Of a stretch of 64,000 nucleotides of DNA, positions 1 through 10,586 are shown in pieces. Location of the stretch: the NCBI RefSeq assembly GCF_015672735.1, contig NZ_JADABY010000046.1:28041-92040 (forward strand). The letters are read 5' to 3'. The notes beneath the pieces were generated by a model. The model saw nothing but the letters and a program-made list of their open reading frames with translations, was not told where the DNA came from and did no database searches. Source of the DNA: Citrobacter sp. Res13-Sevr-PEB04-36. Lineage in GTDB: Bacteria > Pseudomonadota > Gammaproteobacteria > Enterobacterales > Enterobacteriaceae. Position 1 is the first letter of the stretch. Every line of letters begins with the position of its first letter. The position numbers and the translations under genes are program-made.

Positions 1-210
1 AAGATCGAACACATGGATACCGAGGCTTTTGAGTTTTTCAGTCGATGCGTCCGAACTGGAGACTGCGCCTTCAATCTGACCTTTCATGGTGCCCAGCGCA
101 TCAATAAAGTGCGCGGCCGTTGAACCGGTACCTACGCCCACAATGGTGCCGGGCTGTACATACTGAAGTGCCGCCCATCCTACTGCTTTTTTCAGTTCAT
201 CCTGCGTCAT
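1..210 (-). CDS. rpiA: Ribose-5-phosphate isomerase A (5' part, runs off the left edge)
   Basis: RpiA interconverts ribose 5-phosphate and ribulose 5-phosphate in the non-oxidative pentose phosphate pathway, in the cytoplasm. Only the first 70 residues lie in the window. They begin [20 protein letters not shown] and contain the phosphate-binding stretch [16 protein letters not shown], which matches E. coli RpiA almost residue for residue. The start is the ATG read from 210-208. The rest of the gene is to the left of base 1. The gene is divergent from argP, as in E. coli. The small yqfE frame annotated between the two genes in E. coli is not evident here. Confidence 0.96.
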
Positions 211-380
211 GATCGTTTCGCCTGTGGTGTGAATGTGGTGTGGAAATTCACGCGCATTATAGAACATTGCGTAGAAAAATGTCCTCACACCCGCGCACAG
301 GTGGCGGATTTCGTCTGTACCCAACCTAAAATTGTGTCATAGTGCAGAATACGCAAAAATATCAGGAGTACGTCAGAGCA

Positions 381-1274
381 ATGAAACGTCCGGACTACAG
401 AACACTACAAGCACTGGATGCGGTTATTCGTGAACGGGGATTTGAGCGCGCTGCGCAAAAGCTATGCATCACACAATCCGCGGTTTCACAACGCATAAAA
501 CAGCTTGAGAATATGTTCGGACAACCACTGCTGGTGCGTACCGTACCGCCTCGTCCAACCGAACAGGGGCAAAAGCTGCTGGCACTGCTGCGTCAAGTCG
601 AGCTACTGGAAGATGAGTGGCTGGGGGATGAACAAACTGGCTCAACGCCGCTGCTGCTCTCGTTGGCCGTCAACGCCGACAGTCTGGCAACCTGGTTACT
701 CCCGGCGCTGGCTCCCGTGCTGGCAAACTCCCCCATTCGTCTGAACCTACAGGTTGAAGATGAAACGCGCACTCAGGAACGCCTGCGTCGCGGTGAGGTA
801 GTAGGCGCGGTGAGTATTCAACATCAGGCGCTGCCAAGCTGTCTGGTGGATAAACTGGGCGCGCTGGACTACCTGTTTGTCGGCTCAAAACCTTTTGCCG
901 AGCGCTATTTCCCGAATGGCGTCACCCGCTCCGCCCTGCTGAAAGCGCCAGCGGTTGCATTTGACCATCTCGACGACATGCATCAGGCTTTTCTGCAACA
1001 AAACTTCGATCTGCCGCCGGGCAGCGTGCCATGCCACATCGTTAACTCGTCGGAAGCCTTCGTGCAACTGGCGCGTCAGGGCACCACCTGCTGCATGATC
1101 CCACACTTACAGATCGAGAAAGAACTGGAAAGCGGCGAGCTTATCGACTTAACGCCAGGTCTGTTCCAGCGGCGGATGCTCTACTGGCATCGCTTTGCGC
1201 CGGAAAGCCGCATGATGCGCAACGTCACCGACGCACTACTGGCCTACGGACATAACGTCCTGCGTCAGGACTAG
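381..1274 (+). CDS. argP: LysR-type regulator ArgP (IciA)
   Basis: ArgP is a 297-residue LysR-type transcription factor. In E. coli it activates the arginine exporter gene argO, which lies at 8770-9405 here, and responds to arginine and lysine. The N-terminal winged helix-turn-helix (residues about 4-60, including [22 protein letters not shown]) and the C-terminal effector domain are intact. An upstream in-frame ATG at 342 would add 13 residues. I prefer 381 because it gives the family length and the conserved start [16 protein letters not shown], with AGGAGT about 12 bases upstream. The gene is divergent from rpiA, and a single REP follows it. Confidence 0.95.
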   Translation: MKRPDYRTLQALDAVIRERGFERAAQKLCITQSAVSQRIKQLENMFGQPLLVRTVPPRPTEQGQKLLALLRQVELLEDEWLGDEQTGSTPLLLSLAVNADSLATWLLPALAPVLANSPIRLNLQVEDETRTQERLRRGEVVGAVSIQHQALPSCLVDKLGALDYLFVGSKPFAERYFPNGVTRSALLKAPAVAFDHLDDMHQAFLQQNFDLPPGSVPCHIVNSSEAFVQLARQGTTCCMIPHLQIEKELESGELIDLTPGLFQRRMLYWHRFAPESRMMRNVTDALLAYGHNVLRQD

Positions 1275-1285
1275 CTCTTCACATT

Positions 1286-1320
1286 GATGCCGGAGGGCAG
1301 TGTAACGCCTTATCCGGCCA
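1286..1320. repeat. Single REP element
   Basis: An imperfect palindrome with the GCCGGA...TCCGGCC arms typical of enteric REP units lies just after the argP stop codon. It could protect the 3' end of the argP transcript. It is the first of seven REP or BIME sites in the window. Confidence 0.7.
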
Positions 1321-1499
1321 ACATGCCCCAAGCACATTTCATGTTATTCCCATCACGTCTTTGAAATCCATCACAAAATAAAATATACCACGCGGCAAAA
1401 AACGACGCCCTATTGGCTATTTTTTGCTGGCGACAAGCCAGATGAAAAAGCTCACCGTATTCGTAAAGATTCAACTTATTGCGTAATACGGAGCAAAAA

Positions 1500-3644
1500 A
1501 TGGCCAATATGCAGGCGTGGCAAACGCTCGCCAACAAAGAACTCAGCCGGCGGGAAAAAACCGTCGACTCGCTGGTAAAACAGACAGCAGAAGGGATTGC
1601 CATCAAGCCGCTGTACACTGAAGCTGACCTCGATAACCTGGAGGTGACGGGTACCCTTCCCGGCCTGGCGCCTTACGTTCGCGGCCCACGCGCCACCATG
1701 TATACCGCACAGCCATGGACTATTCGCCAGTACGCCGGGTTCTCTACCGCCAAAGAATCTAACGCGTTTTATCGCCGCAATCTCGCCGCCGGACAAAAAG
1801 GGCTTTCCGTCGCCTTTGACCTTGCCACCCATCGCGGCTACGACTCAGATAATCCGCGCGTGGCGGGTGACGTCGGCAAAGCGGGCGTGGCAATTGATAC
1901 CGTTGAAGACATGAAGGTGCTGTTCGACCAGATCCCGCTGGATAAAATGTCGGTATCCATGACCATGAACGGCGCGGTACTCCCGGTGATGGCGTTTTAT
2001 ATCGTGGCAGCGCAGGAGCAAGGCGTCGCGCCGGAACTGCTCACTGGCACGATACAAAACGATATTCTGAAAGAGTACCTGTGCCGCAACACCTATATTT
2101 ACCCGCCCAAACCCTCAATGCGCATTATCGCCGACATCATCGCCTGGTGTTCTGACAATATGCCGCGCTTTAATACCATCAGCATCAGCGGGTATCACAT
2201 GGGTGAAGCCGGTGCCAACTGCGTACAGCAGGTGGCGTTTACCCTGGCTGACGGGATTGAGTACATCAAGGCCGCGCTGTCCGCCGGGCTGAAGATAGAT
2301 GATTTCGCCCCGCGCCTGTCATTCTTCTTCGGCATTGGCATGGATCTGTTTATGAACGTCGCCATGCTGCGTGCCGCGCGCTATCTGTGGAGCGAGGCGG
2401 TCAGCGGTTTTGGCGCCACCAACCCAAAATCCTTAGCGCTGCGCACCCACTGCCAAACCTCCGGCTGGAGCCTGACCGAGCAGGATCCGTACAACAACGT
2501 GGTGCGCACCACCATCGAAGCACTGGGCGCAACCCTGGGCGGTACCCAGTCTTTGCACACCAACGCCTTTGATGAAGCTCTCGGCCTGCCAACCGATTTC
2601 TCCGCCCGCATCGCACGTAATACGCAGATCATCATCCAGGAGGAGTCAGAGATCTGCCGCACCGTCGATCCGCTGGCCGGATCGTATTACGTAGAATCGC
2701 TGACCGATCAGATCGTTAAGCAAGCACGGGCGATCATCGAACAGATCGACGACGCGGGTGGAATGGCGAAAGCGATAGAAGCCGGGTTACCAAAACGGAT
2801 GATCGAAGAAGCCTCCGCCCGCGAACAGTCACTCATCGACCAGGGCCAGCGCGTTATTGTTGGCGTGAACAAATATAAGCTGGATAAAGAAGACGCCACA
2901 TCGGTGCTGGAAATCGACAACGTGAAGGTGCGCAATGAGCAGATTGCTTCGCTGCAGCACATCCGTGCGACCCGCGACGACAGCGCCGTGAAGGCCGCGC
3001 TGAAGGCGTTGACCCACGCGGCGCAACACAATGAAAACCTGCTCGCCGCCGCGATAGATGCCGCCCGCGTTCGCGCCACGCTCGGTGAAATCTCCGACGC
3101 ACTGGAAACCGTCTTTGACCGTTACCTGGTACCCAGCCAGTGTGTCACTGGGGTGATTGCGAAAAGCTACCACCAGTCTGAAAAATCCGCCGACGAGTTT
3201 GACGCCATTGTTGCGCAAACCGAACGGTTCCTGGCAGATAATGGGCGTCGACCGCGCATTCTGATCGCCAAGATGGGTCAGGACGGTCACGATCGCGGGG
3301 CCAAAGTAATCGCCAGCGCCTATTCCGATCTCGGTTTCGATGTTGATCTCAGCCCGATGTTCTCTACGCCAGAAGAGATCGCCCGCCTGGCGGTGGAAAA
3401 CGATGTGCATGTGATTGGCGCTTCTTCACTGGCTGCGGGTCATAAAACGTTGATCCCTGAACTGGTAGCCGCACTCAAAGGCTGGGGACGCGAGGACATC
3501 TGTGTGGTAGCGGGCGGTGTGATCCCGCCGCAGGATTACGCCTTCCTGCAGGCGCGCGGCGTTGCCGCCATTTATGGTCCCGGTATGCCGATGCTCGACA
3601 GTGTGCGGGATGTATTAACCCGCATCGGACAGCACCATGATTAG
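1500..3644 (+). CDS. scpA: Methylmalonyl-CoA mutase, adenosylcobalamin-dependent
   Basis: ScpA (Sbm, 'sleeping beauty mutase') interconverts succinyl-CoA and (R)-methylmalonyl-CoA using adenosylcobalamin. At 714 residues it has the single-chain homodimer length of E. coli Sbm. The large N-terminal TIM-barrel domain contains [13 protein letters not shown]. The C-terminal cobalamin domain carries the lower-ligand motif DGHDRG at residues 595-600, with H597 as the cobalt ligand. An ATG at 1479 exists in frame. The ATG at 1500 gives the family length and has GGAG just upstream. scpA is the first gene of scpA-argK-scpB-scpC and overlaps argK by 8 bases. Its activity depends on cobalamin supply, which cannot be judged from this window. 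Confidence 0.96.
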   Translation: MANMQAWQTLANKELSRREKTVDSLVKQTAEGIAIKPLYTEADLDNLEVTGTLPGLAPYVRGPRATMYTAQPWTIRQYAGFSTAKESNAFYRRNLAAGQKGLSVAFDLATHRGYDSDNPRVAGDVGKAGVAIDTVEDMKVLFDQIPLDKMSVSMTMNGAVLPVMAFYIVAAQEQGVAPELLTGTIQNDILKEYLCRNTYIYPPKPSMRIIADIIAWCSDNMPRFNTISISGYHMGEAGANCVQQVAFTLADGIEYIKAALSAGLKIDDFAPRLSFFFGIGMDLFMNVAMLRAARYLWSEAVSGFGATNPKSLALRTHCQTSGWSLTEQDPYNNVVRTTIEALGATLGGTQSLHTNAFDEALGLPTDFSARIARNTQIIIQEESEICRTVDPLAGSYYVESLTDQIVKQARAIIEQIDDAGGMAKAIEAGLPKRMIEEASAREQSLIDQGQRVIVGVNKYKLDKEDATSVLEIDNVKVRNEQIASLQHIRATRDDSAVKAALKALTHAAQHNENLLAAAIDAARVRATLGEISDALETVFDRYLVPSQCVTGVIAKSYHQSEKSADEFDAIVAQTERFLADNGRRPRILIAKMGQDGHDRGAKVIASAYSDLGFDVDLSPMFSTPEEIARLAVENDVHVIGASSLAAGHKTLIPELVAALKGWGREDICVVAGGVIPPQDYAFLQARGVAAIYGPGMPMLDSVRDVLTRIGQHHD

Positions 3645-4632
3645 CAACGCCACGCTGGCTGATAGCGTCCGTCGTCTACGCCAGGGTGAGCGTGCCACTC
3701 TCGCTCAGGCCATGACGCTGGTCGAGAGCCAACATCCGCGTCATCTGGCGCTAAGTACACAGCTACTGGACGCCATCATGCCGTTCACCGGTAACGCCCT
3801 ACGTTTGGGCATTACCGGCACGCCGGGCGCGGGGAAAAGCACCTTTCTGGAAGCCTTTGGCATGCTGCTGATCCGCAAGGGACTGCGGGTGGCTGTAATC
3901 GCCGTCGATCCCAGCAGTCCGGTCAGCGGCGGCAGCATTCTGGGCGATAAAACCCGAATGACGGAACTGGCGCGTGCAGATGCCGCGTTTATTCGACCGG
4001 TTCCTTCCAGTGGGCATTTGGGGGGTGCCAGCCAACGCGCCCGTGAATTAATGCTGTTGTGCGAGGCAGCGGGCTTTGACGTGGTGATTGTCGAAACCGT
4101 CGGTGTTGGGCAGTCCGAAACTGAAGTGGCCCGCATGGTGGATTGCTTTCTCTCGCTGCTAATCGCCGGCGGCGGTGACGATCTTCAGGGCATCAAAAAA
4201 GGGATCATGGAGATGGCGGATCTGGTCATCATCAACAAGGATGACGGTGACAACCGCGCCAACGTCGCCATCACTCGCCATATGTATGAATCCGCCCTGC
4301 ACATTCTGCGCCGTAAGTATGACGAGTGGCAGCCGCAGGCTCTGGCCTGTAGTGCGCTGGAAAAACGCGGCATTGAGGAGATCTGGCAGGCCATCACCGA
4401 CTTTCAAACAAGCCTTACGGCCAGCGGTCGGCTGGAAAAAGTCCGCCAGCAGCAGGCAGTGGATTGGTTACAGAGACAGGCCGAAGAAGAGGCGCTGCAC
4501 CTGTTATTTGCCCGCACTGATTTCAATCGCTATTTCCAGCAAACGCTGCAGTCGGTCAGGAACAATGACCTTTCCCCGCGTACCGGTCTGCGACACATCA
4601 GCGAATTTATCCAACATCATTACTTTGATTAA
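3637..4632 (+). CDS. argK: MeaB-type GTPase chaperone of methylmalonyl-CoA mutase
   Basis: This 331-residue G3E-family P-loop GTPase (ArgK/YgfD/MeaB) loads and protects the cobalamin mutase. The older name 'arginine/ornithine transport kinase' is misleading. The Walker A motif GTPGAGKST is at residues 61-69. It is followed by switch-like segments including VIAVDPSSP and ETVGVGQSE, and by the guanine-specificity motif region INKDD. The start overlaps the 3' end of scpA by 8 bases, so the two are probably translationally coupled, which suits a dedicated chaperone. The gene is full length with no disruption. Confidence 0.94.
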   Translation: MISNATLADSVRRLRQGERATLAQAMTLVESQHPRHLALSTQLLDAIMPFTGNALRLGITGTPGAGKSTFLEAFGMLLIRKGLRVAVIAVDPSSPVSGGSILGDKTRMTELARADAAFIRPVPSSGHLGGASQRARELMLLCEAAGFDVVIVETVGVGQSETEVARMVDCFLSLLIAGGGDDLQGIKKGIMEMADLVIINKDDGDNRANVAITRHMYESALHILRRKYDEWQPQALACSALEKRGIEEIWQAITDFQTSLTASGRLEKVRQQQAVDWLQRQAEEEALHLLFARTDFNRYFQQTLQSVRNNDLSPRTGLRHISEFIQHHYFD

Positions 4633-4642
4633 AGAGAACATT

Positions 4643-5428
4643 ATGTCCTATCAATACGTCAACGTCGTCATCATCCAGAAAGTCGCGGTCATTGAGTTCA
4701 ATTATTCCCGCAAGCTTAACGCCCTGAGCAAAGTGTTTATTGACGATCTTATGCTGGCGCTGAACGATCTCAATCGTCCGGAAATTCGCTGCATTATTCT
4801 GCGCGCACCGAGCGGGGCTAAAGTGTTCTCTGCCGGACATGATATTCATGAACTCCCTACCGGACGTCGCGATCCGCTGTCCTATGACGATCCGCTGCGC
4901 CAGATCACCCGAATGATCCAAAAGTACCCGAAACCTATTATCTCGATGGTCGAAGGCAGCGTCTGGGGCGGCGCATTTGAGATGATCATGAGTTCCGATC
5001 TCATAATCGCCGCCGAAACCTCAACGTTCTCGATGACACCGGTCAATCTCGGCGTGCCGTATAACCTGGTAGGTATTCACAACCTGACCCGCGACGCGGG
5101 CTTTCACATCGTCAAAGAACTGATTTTTACCGCCTCCCCTATCACCGCTCAGCGTGCGCTGGCGGTCGGCATTCTCAACCATGTGGTCGCCGTCGACGAG
5201 CTGGAAGATTTTACCCTGCAAATGGCACATCACATCTCGGAAAAAGCGCCACTGGCAATTGCGGTTATCAAAGAAGAACTGCGCGTGTTGGGCGAAGCGC
5301 ACACCATGAATTCCGATGAATTTGAACGCATCCAGGGTATGCGCCGCGCGGTTTACGACAGCGATGACTATCAGGAAGGGATGAATGCGTTTTTAGAAAA
5401 ACGGAAACCGAACTTCGTCGGCCATTAA
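4643..5428 (+). CDS. scpB: Methylmalonyl-CoA decarboxylase
   Basis: ScpB (YgfG) is a crotonase-fold enzyme that decarboxylates (R)-methylmalonyl-CoA to propionyl-CoA. The 261-residue length equals that of the E. coli enzyme. The sequence contains the crotonase oxyanion-hole regions VFSAGHDIHEL and EGSVWGGAFEMIMSSDLIIA. The ATG at 4643 lies 10 bases after the argK stop and is preceded by AAAGAG. A longer frame from 4175 is an out-of-register extension across argK and is not used. Its position between the mutase genes and the CoA transferase gene gives a complete route from succinyl-CoA to propionate or propionyl-CoA. Confidence 0.95.
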   Translation: MSYQYVNVVIIQKVAVIEFNYSRKLNALSKVFIDDLMLALNDLNRPEIRCIILRAPSGAKVFSAGHDIHELPTGRRDPLSYDDPLRQITRMIQKYPKPIISMVEGSVWGGAFEMIMSSDLIIAAETSTFSMTPVNLGVPYNLVGIHNLTRDAGFHIVKELIFTASPITAQRALAVGILNHVVAVDELEDFTLQMAHHISEKAPLAIAVIKEELRVLGEAHTMNSDEFERIQGMRRAVYDSDDYQEGMNAFLEKRKPNFVGH

Positions 5429-5452
5429 TCGCGGCTAGCTAAAGGAAAAGCC

Positions 5453-6919
5453 ATGAAACGGATGAGCGCCGAACAGGCGGCAGAAATTATTCAGCATGAT
5501 GATATGGTGGCATTCAGCGGTTTTACGCCTGCGGGTTCGCCAAAAGCGTTGCCCGCCGCGATTGCCCAGCGCGCCTGCGAACTGCATCAGGTTGGGCAGC
5601 CCTTTCAAATCCGCCTGCTGACCGGCGCATCAATTAGCGCCGCCGCAGATGACGCGCTCTCTGAGGCGGATGCCGTTTCCTGGCGCGCGCCTTATCAAAC
5701 CTCGTCTGGCCTGCGTCAGAAAATTAATCAGGGCCAGGTGCGGTTTGTTGATCTCCATCTCAGTGAAGTCGCGCAGATGGTCAATTACGGTTTTTTTGGC
5801 GAGATTGATGTTGCCGTTATAGAGGCCTCGGCCATTGCGCCAGACGGTAGGGTTTGGCTGACCAGCGGGATCGGCAACGCGCCGACCTGGCTGCTACGGG
5901 CGAAAAAAGTCATCATTGAGCTGAATCATTATCACAACCCGCGCGTGGCGGAACTGGCCGACATTGTGATTCCGGGCGCGCCGCCACGGCGTAACAGCGT
6001 ACCTATTTTTCATACGATGGATCGCATCGGCAGCCAGTGTGTGCAGGTAGACCCGAAAAAGATTGTTGCACTGGTGGAAACGAACCAGCCCGATGCCGGA
6101 AGTATCTCGGATAAAACCAATCCGCTCTGCCAGCAAATCGCCGATAACGTGGTGCGCTTTCTGCTGGCGGAAATGGCGCACAAGCGTATCCCACCTGAGT
6201 TTCTGCCCTTGCAGAGCGGCGTCGGCAATATTAACAACGCGGTGATGGCACGACTGGGCGAGAACCCGGATATTCCCCCCTTTATGATGTACTCCGAGGT
6301 GCTGCAGGAATCGGTGGTGCATCTGCTGGAAACGGGCAAGATAACCGGTGCCAGCGCCTCCAGCCTGACGATTTCCGACGTCTCACTACAGAAGATTTAC
6401 GCCAATATGGATTTCTTCGCCAGCCGCATTGTTCTGCGCCCGCAAGAGATCTCCAATAATCCGGAGATCATCCGTCGCCTGGGGGTGATTGCACTTAATG
6501 TCGGCCTGGAATTTGATATCTATGGTCATGCCAACTCCACGCACGTCGCAGGGGTAAATCTGATGAATGGCATCGGCGGCAGCGGGGATTTTGAGCGCAA
6601 CGCCTATCTGTCTATCTTTATGGCCCCGTCAATTGCCAAAGACGGGAAAATCTCAACGATTGTCCCGATGTGTAGCCATGTCGATCACAGCGAGCATAGC
6701 GTTAAAGTGATCATAACCGAACAGGGGATTGCCGATCTACGCGGGTTATCGCCACTGCAACGGGCGCACACCATCATCGACAACTGTGCGCACCCGCTTT
6801 ATCGCGATTATCTGCATCAGTATCTGGAACAGGCACCCGGCGGACATATTCATCACGATCTCAACCACGCGTTCGATCTGCACCGCAATCTGCTCGAAAC
6901 CGGATCGATGCTGGGTTAA
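5453..6919 (+). CDS. scpC: Propionyl-CoA:succinate CoA transferase
   Basis: ScpC (YgfH) moves CoA from propionyl-CoA to succinate and so closes the scp cycle. It belongs to the acetyl-CoA hydrolase/transferase family (Cat1 type). The 488 residues compare with about 492 in E. coli, and the sequence is collinear throughout. The catalytic glutamate region EVLQESVVHLLE and the C-terminal GIGGSGDFERNAYLS segment are present. AAAGGA precedes the ATG. It is the last gene of the operon. Its TAA overlaps the stop codon of the convergent ygfI by 4 bases, so no separate terminator fits between them. Confidence 0.94.
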   Translation: MKRMSAEQAAEIIQHDDMVAFSGFTPAGSPKALPAAIAQRACELHQVGQPFQIRLLTGASISAAADDALSEADAVSWRAPYQTSSGLRQKINQGQVRFVDLHLSEVAQMVNYGFFGEIDVAVIEASAIAPDGRVWLTSGIGNAPTWLLRAKKVIIELNHYHNPRVAELADIVIPGAPPRRNSVPIFHTMDRIGSQCVQVDPKKIVALVETNQPDAGSISDKTNPLCQQIADNVVRFLLAEMAHKRIPPEFLPLQSGVGNINNAVMARLGENPDIPPFMMYSEVLQESVVHLLETGKITGASASSLTISDVSLQKIYANMDFFASRIVLRPQEISNNPEIIRRLGVIALNVGLEFDIYGHANSTHVAGVNLMNGIGGSGDFERNAYLSIFMAPSIAKDGKISTIVPMCSHVDHSEHSVKVIITEQGIADLRGLSPLQRAHTIIDNCAHPLYRDYLHQYLEQAPGGHIHHDLNHAFDLHRNLLETGSMLG

Positions 6920-7812
6920 TTTGCCGTACCGTCACGATCTTCAGCAATGTGCTGGAGCATCGTGGCGGTATACCGATGATTTTTCAGCGAATAGAGAAAT
7001 TCCTGCATATACATCGGGCTGCCGGGCGCATCAAAATATTTCAGCGTCGCCGGATTCACCAGCCGCCAGGCAAAATGAGGGATCACCGTCAGAAAATGTC
7101 CACGCTCCACCGCGCTCACCTTGGCCATAAAGCTGTACGGGCGATAGATAATGGTTGGATTGATCCCACAGGGTCGCATGTAGGCATCCAGCATCGCTTC
7201 AAAGTTGGCGCGGTTCTGAAAACGCATTTGCAGCCAGGGTAATTCCCGCAGCAGATCCTGTGGCTGTTTTTCTTCGTAACGGCGGGAAACCAAAAAACCA
7301 AGGCGCAGGGGGGGCAGTTCGTTAACAGACAGATTTTCCAGCTCCTGCACTCGCGAAGAGACATGTTGCGGTGAAATAATAAAATCCAGCTGTCGATCGA
7401 ACAGATTATCAATCACCCCATTCTCACTGAATTCAACGGCCTGGGCCGTCACACCTTCATACTTATCACCCAGGCTAATCAGCTGGTCAAAAATGATGGT
7501 CGGATAGGTATTATCGATTCCAATAACGACATCCCGGGAGCGACGCGACGAAGTATGGATTTCGTTATCAATGGCGGACAAACGCTGATAGACGGGAAAC
7601 AGTTTTTGATACAGTTCCTGACCGGCTTTATTGAGACTGATGTTGTTGTCTTTACGGGTAAACAGCGTATAGCCGATTTGGTCCTCCAGCGCGGCAATGC
7701 TTTTACCAAAGGGCGATGCGGTCATGTGGATTTTTTCTGCTGCTCTGGCGATGTTATTGGTTTGCGCCAACAGAATAAAATTACGCATCTTTTTCGAGAT
7801 AAAAATATCCAT
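6916..7812 (-). CDS. ygfI: LysR-type transcriptional regulator YgfI
   Basis: A 298-residue LysR-family protein, very similar to E. coli YgfI. The N-terminal helix-turn-helix reads NIARAAEKIHMTASPFGKSIAALE. The E. coli protein has few defined targets; its position beside the scp operon suggests, but does not show, a link to it. I use the ATG at 7812-7810 because GAGG lies 5 bases upstream. A GTG two codons earlier would overlap that ribosome-binding site. The gene is convergent with scpC, with 3' ends overlapping by 4 bases. Confidence 0.9.
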   Translation of the reverse strand: MDIFISKKMRNFILLAQTNNIARAAEKIHMTASPFGKSIAALEDQIGYTLFTRKDNNISLNKAGQELYQKLFPVYQRLSAIDNEIHTSSRRSRDVVIGIDNTYPTIIFDQLISLGDKYEGVTAQAVEFSENGVIDNLFDRQLDFIISPQHVSSRVQELENLSVNELPPLRLGFLVSRRYEEKQPQDLLRELPWLQMRFQNRANFEAMLDAYMRPCGINPTIIYRPYSFMAKVSAVERGHFLTVIPHFAWRLVNPATLKYFDAPGSPMYMQEFLYSLKNHRYTATMLQHIAEDRDGTAN

Positions 7813-7899
7813 AGTCACCTCATAAAATCACTATGGCATATCCTCATTACGGCGAAAAAAAGACTGGATGTGAGGTCGCACTTTTACAGTTGTTCACAT

Positions 7900-7923
7900 A
7901 AAAAACCCGGCGGATAAGCCGGG
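7900..7923 (-). terminator. Rho-independent terminator after yggE
   Basis: A perfect 6-bp stem CCCGGC/GCCGGG with a 6-base loop is followed, on the minus strand, by a run of six T residues. It lies 9 bases past the yggE stop codon and separates yggE from ygfI. Confidence 0.85.
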
Positions 7924-7932
7924 TCTGAAAGA

Positions 7933-8673
7933 TTACTGCGTTTTGGCAGGTGCTGCTGGCTGACCCGCCGCGGGCTCTATCTGGAACACCACATCAACCT
8001 GATCGTCAAACTGAATGACCGGCTGCTCGTAGGTTTCCTGAGCCGATGCTGCAGGCGCTGCGTCGGCTTTCATCATTCGTACCATCGGGCTCGGCTGATA
8101 ATTTGACACGTGGTAGCGCACGCTGTAAACCGGGCCGAGCTTGCTGTTAAAGCCCGCTGCCAGTTGTTCAGCCTGATGAATTGCATCATTAATGGCAGCT
8201 TTACGCGCTTTATCTTTGTAGGCATCCGGTTGGGCCACGCCCAGCGACACCGAACGAATTTCGTTCAGACCTGCTTTCAGCGCGCCGTCCAGCAGTGCAT
8301 TAAGTTTATCCAGCTGACGCAGTGTCACCTCAACAGTGCGCACCGCGCGATAGCCTTTGAGTACGCTTTTACCATTCTGGTAATCGTAATCCGGCTGCGT
8401 ACGCAGGTTTGCAGAGCTGATGTCTTTCTTGGCTATCTGGTTTTCTTCCAGGAAGGAAAGGTATTGTGCGACGCGTTCGTCAGCTTGTTTCTTTGCTGAG
8501 GCCGCATCCTTTGCCGCCACATTGACTTCAATTGCCAGCGTCGCGATATCAGGTGTCGCATCCACGCTTGCCGTTCCGGAAGTCACGATGTGCGGTCCAT
8601 TCGGCAATTCATTTGCCTGTACTGTAAGTGCACTGAATCCGACTAATGCCGCCAGGGCCATTATTTTGAACTT
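7933..8673 (-). CDS. yggE: SIMPL-domain periplasmic protein YggE
   Basis: YggE is a 246-residue SIMPL-domain (DUF541) protein linked in E. coli to reduced oxidative stress. A signal peptide (MKFKIMALAALVGFSALTVQA) is followed by ELPNGPHIVTSGTASVDATPD, the start of the SIMPL domain. I use the GTG at 8673-8671: GGAGG lies 7 bases upstream, and the length then equals the E. coli protein. An ATG eight codons earlier lies before that ribosome-binding site. The C-terminal tail is rich in Ala, Pro and Gln, as in homologues. A terminator follows. Confidence 0.92.
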   Translation of the reverse strand, partial: KFKIMALAALVGFSALTVQANELPNGPHIVTSGTASVDATPDIATLAIEVNVAAKDAASAKKQADERVAQYLSFLEENQIAKKDISSANLRTQPDYDYQNGKSVLKGYRAVRTVEVTLRQLDKLNALLDGALKAGLNEIRSVSLGVAQPDAYKDKARKAAINDAIHQAEQLAAGFNSKLGPVYSVRYHVSNYQPSPMVRMMKADAAPAASAQETYEQPVIQFDDQVDVVFQIEPAAGQPAAPAKTQ

Positions 8674-8769
8674 CACTGTCGTTCCTCCATGTTTCATTAT
8701 TTACCCCAAAACTCAGGGCACATGCAGGCAAGCTTAGCGGATCTCAGCCTGTTGTCCATCAGACAACAC

Positions 8770-9405
8770 TTAGTTGAACAGCGCATCCACGTGCGCAACG
8801 CCTTCTTTTGCCAGTTGAAAAGCAATAAACCACATCACTAATCCCACCAGCGTATTGATGATTCGTTGTGCTTTGGCGGTGCGCAGACGCGGTGCCAGCC
8901 AGGCCGCCAGCAGCGCCAGACCAAAGAACCACAGGAACGATGCGCTAACGGTGCCCAGCGCAAACCAGCGCTTCGGCTCGACGTCCAGTTGACCACCAAG
9001 ACTGCCCAATACCACAAAGGTATCGAGATAGACGTGCGGGTTAAGCCACGTCACTGCCAGCATTGTGGCGATAATTTTCCAGCGCCCTTGCTTCATCACT
9101 TCGGCACTGGCCAGCTCCAGATTGCTGCTCATCGCCGTTTTTAACGCGCCGAAACCATACCAGAGTAAAAACGCCACCCCACCCCAGGTCACCAGCGCCA
9201 TCAGCCACGGCGACTGCATCAGCAGAGCGCTACCACCAAAGATCCCTGCGCAGATCAGCAGTAAATCGCTGATGGCACAAAGTAAGGCGATCATGATGTG
9301 ATACTGGCGACGAATCCCCTGATTCATCACGAAAGCATTTTGTGGGCCGAGCGGAAGGATCATTGCCGCACCAAGCGCAAGCCCTTGAAAATAATATGAT
9401 AACAC
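8770..9405 (-). CDS. argO: Arginine exporter ArgO (LysE family)
   Basis: ArgO (YggA) exports arginine and the analogue canavanine across the inner membrane. The 211-residue protein has the six hydrophobic segments of the LysE superfamily and the family signature [19 protein letters not shown] near the N-terminus. The start is GTG, read as MLSYYFQG. In E. coli, ArgP activates argO in the presence of arginine, and lysine or Lrp modulate this; argP lies about 7.5 kb away here, as expected. No specific operator is assigned. Confidence 0.95.
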   Translation of the reverse strand: MLSYYFQGLALGAAMILPLGPQNAFVMNQGIRRQYHIMIALLCAISDLLLICAGIFGGSALLMQSPWLMALVTWGGVAFLLWYGFGALKTAMSSNLELASAEVMKQGRWKIIATMLAVTWLNPHVYLDTFVVLGSLGGQLDVEPKRWFALGTVSASFLWFFGLALLAAWLAPRLRTAKAQRIINTLVGLVMWFIAFQLAKEGVAHVDALFN

Positions 9406-9517
9406 GTTAATTATCCCGAATTGCTTCTCTTAAGCGCAGACTATAGCGCGGGATAATCATTAGCGGAAATTGATAATATTAATCAGGTATAAGAGGAATT
9501 AATACCCGGAGGGAAAA

Positions 9518-9589
9518 CGCCGGATGGCGGCTGACGCCTTATCCGGCCTACAGGTTTTGTAGGCCCGGTAAGCGGTAGCGCCACCGGGC
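9518..9589. repeat. BIME (two REP units)
   Basis: Two palindromic REP units face each other between mscS and argO: GCCGGATGGCGG...TCCGGCCTAC and GTAGGCCCGGTAAGCG...CCACCGGGC. They lie immediately after the mscS stop on the minus strand. Confidence 0.85.
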
Positions 9590-9595
9590 TCGCGA

Positions 9596-10456
<861 letters not shown>

Positions 10457-10586
10457 TTAATAGTCCTTGGTCATATCAAATATAAAGCAAATGAGATCAT
10501 TCTCACGAAAACGACCTTTTAAAGGTAAACAAAAACGATCGAATATGCCATTTTTCAACATGTTCCTAAATTAGACATAGGTAGTA

